DNA from: Eretmocerus hayati
Taxonomy: Eukaryota; Arthropoda; Insecta; Hymenoptera; Aphelinidae
DNA length: 64,000 nt
NCBI GenBank assembly: GCA_029851415.1
Contig: CM056742.1
Location: forward strand, 54,166,954 to 54,230,953
Reading direction: 5' to 3'
Within the stretch, counting starts at the first letter, position 1, and the number at the start of each line of letters is the position of its first letter. The notes below the pieces were generated by a model. It ran no database searches, had not been told where the DNA came from, and saw only the letters and a program-made list of their open reading frames with translations. Positions 55,965 to 64,000 of the stretch are shown here, piece by piece. Made by a program: the position numbers and the translations under genes.

Positions 55965-57290
55965 TATTCCTCCGTCGTCTCATCGACTTACACCTCCAGA
56001 GATAGAATCCGAAGATGCCCGCGTTGCACTTATTCGAGGCTCGGCGCGTAGTGACATACGTCACACCCGAAGGGGGGTGGGGATATACGAGTGTCCCCAC
56101 TCGTGTCGGTGTCTTCCTTATCATTATGAAGGAGTGGTCAGTATGCGCGGATAAGTCCCACAAACAGGGCGCGTCATTACCATACATCACTTCGCATGGT
56201 CACTCAGTCTCTCACGGAGCTGGTCTGCCATCTATTGCGACACCCGACAACTACTCATTTTTCTCATTAATTAATTCTCAATTTATTTCATTTATTTACA
56301 AATGCACCGAGTCGCGAATAGTGATGCGGAACCCCACACCTAGCACCAAAAGAGGGATGTAACGTGGTGAGGGGTTCAAGTCTCCAGATAGAACACGAGT
56401 TTCAGTAAATGCGTGACTTTAATATAAGAGATAATTAAGAAGTGAGAGAGAGTGTGTGGATGGGTAGATTGGTCAGAGCGGTCTGCCGCGGCGAGGCCCG
56501 TCGTCCGCGACGATGGGTCCCCGACGCGACATCGCACTAGTTGGGGAAACGGGCGAAGCTCCGTCAGAAACGTTGACGGTGCACCTGGTGCATCGTCAGG
56601 TGACGGGGAGAGGCGCGAGCCAGAGGCTCGAGACTCACCACGTCACAGAACAAATACGTATGAATAAAAAGCTTTGGCCCCGAAAATTTTCAAGTCAAGG
56701 ATTATATGGCCGAATCTCAGAATTTGGGCGGTATTGTGATTACGACATATTTCACCTCGCAGGAGCCGTGGTTTGGGGCAACTGGGGATTTTCACGGAGG
56801 AATTTCGAGGATTCACTTGTTCTGAACACTTCCATCCCCTGCTAGAGACCAATGATACGAGACATGCTATGCAAAAAAACTCAATTCTTTGGCTGTCCCA
56901 ACGATTTTCAAGTCCACGCCTTAGTTTGTATGTTCGAGGGCGATTGGTCAACTACCCCGGAGATTGGATAGATGATTGAACATTTTTTTGGAGAACGGGG
57001 ATCTAATATTCTCAATAAGGTCATCCTCATCGAGATATCAGAGCTGATAGAAGCTGTTAGTATGTCACAAAATTCTTGTCATTTCAAAAAATTGTTCTTG
57101 CCTACGACCCTGAGATCGTGGCGGTAAAATGAATCAAACGGTGGAAATGGCACCCGATTCAGAAATGGAAAGTCGACAAATCTAGTCAAGTCTCATTGAT
57201 GTCGTCAAATTCTGGTGGTCGGGGTCACAGCGAAATGAAGAATTATTTTTATGCAATTCTCCGATGTTTGGGTGCTCGTAAAATTGCGTA
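55965..57290. other. No recognised gene; GC-rich patch at 56,450-56,650
   Basis: The GC-rich block with AGAGAG upstream differs in composition from its surroundings. Frames such as 56,513-56,845 have no motif. Possibly part of an unrecognised element. Confidence 0.35.
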
Positions 57291-57414
57291 AAATAGTATT
57301 TGCACCTCGTTCTTGGGGTTCCCCGCTTCCAAGCGACTATTTCCAATCGCGAAAACCAATCGTTCAGAAGCGAGCTACAACCTCGTGAACTCGGTGCAAA
57401 ACATACTATTGCAT
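57291..57414. repeat. Small inverted repeat
   Basis: AATAGTATTTGCACCTCGTTC (first 20 bases used) near 57,292 and the complement of GAACTCGGTGCAAAACATAC near 57,390 form imperfect about 22-bp arms around a 75-bp loop. Confidence 0.6.
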
Positions 57415-57999
57415 AATTGAATCACAAAACTGTCTTTTTTGCATGAGACACGGAAATCTGAACTTTATTGCGGCTGAAACCACGTGTGATCTTATCTTCA
57501 CTCCAAAAGGTATGTATATGAAAATTGCCCCTGTCATAGATCCATTCCAGGAGTAATGCAAAGCTTACAAGTATTGAGAATTCACGAAAACGTACATTTT
57601 GGTAGGTGAGGAGTACTTCCATCTTGTATCAGAGACCACTGAATAATTAAAACACAAGGTCCTCTTTAAATCCATGAGAACATCCGTTATTCGGCCACGT
57701 AGGCGTGGCGAAGCTGAGAATTGGATTACGCGAGCATCGTATCGTTGTTTGAGTACTATCCTATCCAAAAAAAATACCCGGGAATATCCCATCAAATTGA
57801 AATATTTCTCCATTTCTTCATTTCCAACCAAAATCGCCATAATTCTGAGATTCGCCCATATGACCCTCACCCAAAGAGCTAGAGATTCTAGGAATAATGA
57901 TACGTATCCAATGAGTCGTGACGTTGAGACGATCGAGCACACTTACTTCCCACCTTCGAACAATGAAAGAGGTGTGCAAATGAGATGCACTCGAAAAAT
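57415..57999. other. No recognised gene
   Basis: Short overlapping frames, no motifs. Confidence 0.4.
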
Positions 58000-58445
58000 G
58001 ATGAAACGAAAGAAAGAATATTTTTATTTGTTTCGTTTAGTTTTTTTGAGGGAGAAGCAAAACAAAATAATGGAATTTCGTTTACGTTGCCGGTAAACAA
58101 AACTAAACGAAACGATAAGAATGGGAGAACTGCATGAACGAAACTCGACGAAATCATGCGAGTTTTGTTCTGTGTAACATTACGTTGAACCCTTCTGATT
58201 ACGTTCAGTTTAGTTTCGCTTCAACCTAATTGAAAGTAATTCTGTTCACGTCTTATTTCCTCAAACAAAATTCAACGTATTCGAAATGCCAGAATTTTGT
58301 TCAGTTTTGTTCATTGATATTGAATTTTAATAATGTTTTGTTTAGTTTTGTTTATCTTCAACATAAACGAAATTATTCTGTTTCGTTTCGTTTATTTGAG
58401 AAACAAAACGAATATTTCTTCAAAAACCCTGGAGATATTATCGAA
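58000..58445. repeat. Cluster of AAACGAAAC / GTTTTGTTTCG short repeats
   Basis: At least a dozen variants of AAACGAAAC or its complement occur in both orientations, ending in CTTCAAAAACCCTGG. The end resembles CAGGGTTTTCGACGAAACG near 45,022. A decayed element family with CAGGGTTTT ends is possible. Confidence 0.5.
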
Positions 58446-59274
58446 AAACCGAACTAATTCTTCGAAAATTCGACACTTTTATCTTCAGACTCATACATCG
58501 AAGAATGTTTGACAGAGCCAGCTGTGAATCATTCCAGATCTCCTAGAAATCCTCCTTCTTGTTCTCCAATGATGATTGTGGAAGGAAAATGCGACCTACG
58601 ATCGAAAGATCCGGGTAAGAGAGGGAAAATTAGTTGAAGCTGAATCCTTGTGCGTCAAGATTTCTATAATGAAGAATGGATTTGAGTGAAGAAACTGGGA
58701 AGATTTTCAGAACGAAAAATGGATTCGAGTGAAGAAATCAGAGAGAAAGATCTGGGCCAGAGGACCAAATTGGTTAAAGCTGAATCTCTGTGAGTCAAGG
58801 CTTTTAGAATGAAGAATAGCTCCGAGAGAAAAAAATGAGGTATCATCCTCCCATTACATCGATGATCCCAATATATTCTTCCTGTACATGAGTGAAGATT
58901 CTTGGAATGAATCATTGATTAAAGTGGAGAAATGATGTCTGAATTTGAGTTATCCAGGTACACAAATGGGAACATTCCATTATGATAAATCGTTCTGCTG
59001 ATCTCGTTTAGCAACGCCCTTTCCCTCTTTTCGATGCCGAGTTTTCCTTTTACTCTCATCTTGTTAAGAATTGGGGCTGTTGAAACTACTCATCTCATGA
59101 ATTTCACAGTGCCATATTTCCAAGCATTTGATGAGATAACAAATGATCTTTTCTTCAGAGCTGCTTGAGTATCACATGGACTGATTTTTTGTTAATTTTC
59201 TCACTTCTACAATCATGATTACAAATCTGCAAAGAAGTCGAGTTCCGCAATGAAACTATTTCAAATCACGTGCT
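58446..59274. other. No gene; degenerate about 150-bp direct repeat
   Basis: GAAGCTGAATCCTTGTGCGTCAAG (about 58,637) recurs as AAAGCTGAATCTCTGTGAGTCAAG (about 58,778), each followed by an AATGAAGAAT stretch. Confidence 0.5.
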
Positions 59275-59395
59275 TGGGTGAAAATGTATGTAAAAACATT
59301 GCACAAGCTTTTGATGGGTATCGATTGTAGCGCTGAACAATGGAATTATTGAGTTGCATCGCAAGCAGCAATTATCGCGCTGTGAATAAATAATA
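59275..59395 (-). repeat. Dispersed repeat, copy B
   Basis: Reverse-complement partner of 41,826-41,945. Confidence 0.75.
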
Positions 59396-60280
59396 GTCTG
59401 AATACGTGTAAGATCAGGCAGCGAAAAAAGTTGAGATCACGGATCTTTCTGCCGATGGAGTATATCATTTCTGTGACAAAACGAGGAAACACGTATTTTT
59501 TCGATTGTCCTAAATCGATTCCCTGTCAGAGCTACGCGAATTTGGCGATCGGGAGCTGCAAAATCAATTTTAGAAAAACTGACACTCTAAAATCATTAAA
59601 GATGCAATAATTCCTATGCGACTTCAAACATTCAGCTGTATCTTGTTGGATATAGTTACTAGGTAGATGTTGCGTGCAAATTTACACTAATTGGGTTGGA
59701 ATTGCCATTCGGCTCCGAAAAAACTCGTTTTTTAAGGAAAAATTGAGAAAATTTTATTACTAAAAAACACCATTGTGAATTTCTTTGGTGAATCTTTTGG
59801 GGGTATTTGATGACATGACGTTTCAGAGAATACCCTCAGAGTCGGCTCTAAAAGCTCCGGATGACCAAAAAAAAAATTTCTTGGAAAAAAAATTTTTATT
59901 GGCTCAAATAGGTTCTGGCATGTTTCAAATAATAAATATTGGCTGAAGAGTAGTACCTACAGAGTACAGCACCTGCAAATATCTACGGAGACTCATTTTC
60001 TCCAACTTATCTTGCACAGAAAGTGAGCACAGTGCCCCAGCTTGTTAAAAATGCTATATGAGCAAAAATGTTTTAAGTCTCATATCACTGCCAGTAGTGG
60101 ATAAGACTTACTGGAAAATCGTAGACGTAGAGAAAATGTGTGTAGGCCATAGTAATGTGAACAAGACGAACGTTGTATGGACGGACATATACAAAAACGA
60201 CGTGTATCATCTAGTGCGGCGTTCGAAGTGTATTTGCCAAAGATTCATACATATGATGATTACATATTTCTGGACATCAT

Positions 60281-60945
60281 TCAAGATGCAGCATCCTCCC
60301 ATGCATGTTCAACAGTTCTTGACATCCTGAGCTTCTTTTGACCATCAGCTAAAACCTCAACTCGCCAGTTATGAGAGTCTCGGTCTCCATGGAACGGCGG
60401 TACACTCTCCCAGTTTTTATTCAATCGGAGTTCAATCAGATCTGAGGCATTTATATGGAGCAATGTAATAGCATCTGTGTAGTTCTTAAGAGTGCTCTAT
60501 ACCTTTTGAAAAGCGATGGTGGCGCCTCTAGTGGTCAAATTGGTATAGTGTCAGTAACAATTTTTAGAAACAAAGAGGGAGTAGACCAATAGTACCGCTC
60601 CCTGCGGACTATTTTTCTTCAAATTTCAAAGAAGTTTCATCGAGATCGGTGCAAAATTGAGCTCAAAAATTTGCAGATACATTTGTTCAGTGTTGCTGAA
60701 TTGTATCTGCAAATTTTTGAGCTGAATTTTACACTGATCTCGATGAAACTTTTTCTATTATTTGAAGAAAAATAATCCGCAGCGAGCGGTACTATTGGTT
60801 TTCTTCCTCTTTGTTTTTAAAAATTGTTATTGGCAATATACCAATTTGACCGCTAGAGGAGCCACCATCGCTTTTCCAGAAGTAGAGAGCACTCTTAACT
60901 TCCTCAACGAATGTCCTGTGCGCTATCGATAGATTCTAGAGAAAT
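60281..60945 (-). pseudogene. Unknown C-terminal domain ORF in T2, interrupted by a MITE
   Basis: It is coded from about 60,945 down to 60,895, then, after the MITE, 60,489 to 60,281. It shares with the T1 ORF R-[ST]-x-V-x-x-V, N-Y-T, N-A-[ST]-D-L, W-x-x-V-P, G-x-R-x-S-H, R-V and R-T-x-x-H-x-W-E-D before the stop. The MITE lies at a TTAA within the codons before N-Y-T and the frame continues across it. A second copy of the last 25 codons (ending AEHAWEDAAF) lies in the right arm at about 61,083-61,165, plus strand. No known domain recognised. Confidence 0.6.
60490..60894. mobile_element. TTAA-flanked palindromic MITE, copy 3 (405 bp)
   Basis: TTAA at 60,486-60,489 and 60,895-60,898. The ends GAGTGCTCT and AGAGCACTC are inverted, and the arms pair over nearly the whole length (GCGATGGTGGC, TTTGCAGATAC and others) around a loop near 60,690. 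piggyBac-type target; a different family from the two at 25 kb. Confidence 0.92.
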
Positions 60946-61565
60946 ACTTCTCAGATTATGAGTTGAAGCATAATGTTTTCCTAGACCATTCATCCCATCG
61001 CATGCGCCTTTGCCGTGATCCGCGGCCGAAAAGATCCAAGATTTTTTGATTCACGAAAATAGAAGTTACCGTGCTTAATATCGCTTGAGGTTTTAACTGA
61101 TGGTCAAAAGAAGGTGAGGATGTCGAGAACTGCTGAACATGCATGGGAGGATGCTGCATTTTAAATGATGTCCAGAAATATGTAATCATTATATGTACGA
61201 ATCTTCGGTAAATACACTTCGAACGTCACGCCAGACAATACACGTTGCTTTTGTTCATGTTCGTCCATAGAATGTTCGTCTCGTTCACATTACTATGGCC
61301 TATACATATTTTCTCTACGTCTACGATTTTCCAGTGAGTGCTATTCACTACTGGCAGTGATATGAGACTGAAAACATTTTTGCTCATATAGCACTTTTAA
61401 CAGGATTGGGCACTGTGCTTACTTCCTGTGCAAGATGAGTTGGAGAAAATGAGTCACTGTAGATATTAGCAGGTGCTGTACTCTGCAGATACTATTTTTC
61501 AGCCAATAATTATTATTTGAAACATGCCAAAACCTATTTGAGACAATAAAAATTTTTTTTTCCAA

Positions 61566-62854
61566 AAATAGTATATTACGCAACGATGTCGAGAAGTTGG
61601 ATTTACGCACGAATGAAAATCTGTACACACGAGTGTAAGTCTTTACGCACTGGTGAGATTGTATCCCAACAGTGCGTAAAGATTTACATCTCGTGTGTGA
61701 AGGTTTCCCGAGTGCGGAAATCTTTCGACACAGTTGCGTACGATATTTTTCGGAATTCTGTGCGGAAAGTTAGTATTCTGTCGGTCACCTCATACGCTAG
61801 TAACCAAATCGCGATCGGGATAGGTGGGGAAAGAGGGCGCAGAGCGGGGTCCAGGGGCGGTAGCCCCTGGTGGGGTGCAGGGAGCGGGGCCCCCCGACTG
61901 AAAAAAAATTCTGAGAATGTATCAGAAAAATATCTTTTGTCCGATATATCATATGTTACCGCATAGATTAAAAATATCGATCCCAATTCTCAAAAATTCT
62001 GGTAGTGGACAAGATCAGAGATACGTAATTTCATAAGATAGTATGAATTTGAATTTTGAGGAAAATTATTACAAAGTTATATGAATATCGCCAAGGACGG
62101 ACAAAACTGGGTCAACGGATTGGTGGAATAATGTACTATTTTTTCGATTCAATAGAAAGAACTTGTGGATTATAATGATGATAATAATGCTCTGAATACA
62201 CGGAATAGAAAGCACCTTTGACAGAGGAAAACCTCTTTCTTATGAAAATTACGGGGATCCATCAACGGCACTCTTTATTGAGGCGGAGCGCCCGAAGAGT
62301 AAATTTGCCATTTCCTTTGACGTACAGTCTAAGGTAGATTTCGAACCACGCAAACCACGGTGGAAGCACTTCAGAAAGGTCTCAGTCGTATATACATGTT
62401 CTACTGAATTGAATTAGACCCATATCCTACCGAAGCGACCGATTTCCATGTTCAATTTGATGACCAACCAGGATGTCCAATCGTATGGACTTACCGAGAA
62501 AGAAAAAGTGAGTATAACAATTCAGAGAGCTCATAAGTATTCATTTTATCGAGTGAAAGAAGTCATTACGCCTGCTTTGGACAGCTTTGAATCAACGATT
62601 GAGGCACTCCGATCCTACAGAACTAAGACAGAAATCATTTTGCCGGTCAACGCAGGGAGTTCGAGAGATGTCGCAGAATATTAGGCTAGAAAGAAAATAT
62701 GGCAGTGCGTAAAGATACGTACCGGTGTGTAAAGACATACCCCACGCACTGTTGGTAACTTTACGCACAGGTCTTCACGCATTGCGAGCGCAAAAATTTC
62801 TTTACGCACGATAAAATGTTCCTTACGCACTCGCTTTACACACATGATTTCGGA
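61566..62854. mobile_element. DNA transposon with iterated TTTACGCAC motifs
   Basis: It interrupts the T2 right arm between CAATAAAAATTTTTTTTTCC and TTTTTGGTCATCTGGAGC. TTTACGCAC or its complement occurs exactly at 61,602, 61,642, 61,672, 62,705, 62,760 and 62,801, with near copies at 61,733, 62,730, 62,822 and 62,836; all lie within about 170 bp of one end. The interior includes a GC-rich patch (61,825-61,905) unlike the surroundings and a 78-codon frame at 62,448-62,684 without known motif. The superfamily is unknown. Confidence 0.7.
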
Positions 62855-63143
62855 AATATTTTTTTTGGTCATCTGGAGCTTTTAGAGCCGACTCTGAGGG
62901 TACCAAGTACCCAAAAAAATTTACCAAAGAAACTCACGATGGTATTTTTGAGTAATGAATTTTTTTTGCTCTTTCTTAAAAAGGAGTTTTGCCGGAACCG
63001 AATGGTAATTCCAACCTAATAAGGGTGAATTTGCATGCAACATCTATCTAGTAACTATATCCAACAAGATTCAGCTGAAGATTCAAAGTCGCATAGGAGT
63101 TATTGCACTTTTACTGATTTTAGAGTGTTAGTTTTTCTAGAAT

Positions 63144-63320
63144 TCTCCTCATTTTGTCTCGGAAGTGGTTATTCGCAGTCGTATTCCGTGTATGTCCGTT
63201 AGGGTGTCCGTTATTTCCCAAGTTGGACGCAAGGCTTAGGTCGCCCCCTAGATCATCTTGTTATCAACAAAAAATGATATCCCAACCGCGACCGGTGCGA
63301 AGATCGACCTCTAAACTGTG
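63144..63320. other. No recognised feature
   Basis: Flank between T2 and the satellite. Confidence 0.4.
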
Positions 63321-64000
63321 CCTCTAGAGTCAGGGGCTTTTCCATATGGATAGTCCAGCGTAGCTTTTTTGAGGTGCTCGGACACTCGTAGCTATTGGCC
63401 ACCGGCACCTCAATACGAGTCTAAACGGCCTCTAAGGTACTGTTTCCGACGTAAAATTTCATGCTGAATTCGAATTCATTGTTAGTTCTACCCTAAATGA
63501 GTCACCAGACTAGTTATTTGATGCTTTTCGAGGAGAAAATGGACTTCTCTACGCAAAAACGCCCTCATTTTCGTTGTTTCCGACCTCCTAAAAGCTAGGG
63601 GTGTTTTGGATTGATCATGTCCCACGTGAAATTGTATGCAGGATTTGAATTGGTTGTTGGTTCTAACCTAGGGGAGTCACCAGACTAGCTGATTCATGTT
63701 TTTCGATAAGTAAGCGGTGTTCTTTACGCAGAAGAGCTCTCATTATAGCTGTTTCCGACCTCCTGAAAGCTACGGATATCTCAAAACAATCATCTCTCAC
63801 GTGGAATTGTACGCTCAATCGATATTCATCATCATTCTTCTCCTAGAAGAGTCGCCAGACTAGCTTATTCATGATTTTCGAGGAAAGAATGGATTTTGCC
63901 GAGTGTAAAACCCCACCTTAATGGTATTTGATGGATTCCGTTCAAAAACGACCCATGAAAAATAGTGATGTCTTGGATCGGTATCTCGTGGTTTTAAATC
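63321..64000. repeat. 175-bp tandem satellite running off the window
   Basis: GAGTCACCAGACTAG-like sequence recurs at 63,499, 63,674 and 63,849, spacing 175 bp each time. CTGTTTCCGACCTCCT(A/G)AAAGCTA separates units. At least three diverged units are visible and the array continues to the right edge. Confidence 0.85.

Larger units (their letters stand above)
59565..63143. mobile_element. Long-inverted-repeat element T2, with nested insertions
   Basis: The left arm is about 59,565-60,362. The right arm is about 61,083-61,565 plus 62,855-63,143, split by another transposon. Outer ends read TAGAAAAACTGACACTCTAA left; the right is its diverged complement. The arms share long tracts, including TTACATATTTCTGGACATCA and GAGTCGGCTCTAAAAGCTCC. 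The last 25 or so codons of a gene lie in both arms, so it can be read outward in either direction. A TTAA MITE sits in the centre. No target duplication was fixed. Confidence 0.78.

Noticed and set aside
56340..56460. Solo LTR starting near TGTAACGTGG after AAAAGAGGGA
   Set aside because: No second copy or clear end; the motif alone is weak.
61825..61905. Bacterial contamination or transfer, suggested by the GC-rich patch
   Set aside because: Only about 80 bp, no gene, embedded in a transposon; local composition alone is not evidence of transfer.

Overview
This window is a piece of a eukaryotic nuclear genome, almost certainly an arthropod and probably an insect. The retroelement mix (BEL/Pao, CsRn1-like and other Ty3/Gypsy, R1-clade and CR1-like LINEs, pogo-, hAT- and piggyBac-like DNA elements) fits Hymenoptera best, but that narrower call is inference. 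No bacterial operon, rRNA gene, convincing functional tRNA or CRISPR array was seen. The only host coding sequence I recognise is the last exon of an ARL6-like small GTPase at 39,627-39,838 on the minus strand. Nearly everything else is layered transposable elements in different stages of decay.

Layout. (a) 1,193-15,747 is a complete but coding-dead Ty3/Gypsy element of CsRn1 type, with 279/291-bp LTRs, an AGTG target duplication and a tRNA-Trp primer site. Its leader carries a 169-bp hAT MITE with an 8-bp duplication, a LINE scrap, and a whole BEL/Pao element (3,230-10,607, TGTGG duplication). (b) 16,413-17,045 is a large imperfect palindrome of unknown origin. (c) About 17.9-24.1 kb is a CR1-like LINE whose RT breaks off into a second, unrelated LINE that has an extra ORF after its RT. 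(d) 24.1-28.9 kb is a second Gypsy pol fragment split by two TTAA-flanked MITEs, followed by an unidentified ORF. (e) 29,578-30,778 is a long-inverted-repeat element (here T1) with a small unknown ORF. (f) 30.8-36.3 kb, minus strand, is an R1-clade LINE with both ORFs, interrupted by a 756-bp pogo-like element. (g) 36,438-38,837 is a CR1-like LINE sitting inside a (CT)n microsatellite. (h) The ARL6 exon lies next to a foldback element built from about 20 copies of a short motif. (i) 45,995-51,978, minus strand, is a third Gypsy element (K02A2.6-like) with 204/205-bp LTRs and a TAATC duplication. It is inserted in one unit of a tandem duplication, and its RNase H region is interrupted by a 1.3-kb palindrome carrying a tRNA-like sequence in each arm. 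(j) 52.8-54.4 kb has a Penelope-like terminus with a hammerhead-like motif, a MITE relative and another pogo-like element. (k) 59,565-63,143 is a second long-inverted-repeat element (T2), itself hosting a TTAA MITE and a transposon with iterated TTTACGCAC motifs. (l) The window ends in a 175-bp tandem satellite.

The most interesting signal is the T1/T2 pair. These are two palindromic elements about 30 kb apart, with unrelated arm sequences as far as I can see, that encode versions of the same roughly 75-residue C-terminal domain. I do not recognise that domain. The genes here do not cooperate in a pathway; the window is mainly a record of nested insertions, many datable by perfect target-site duplications.
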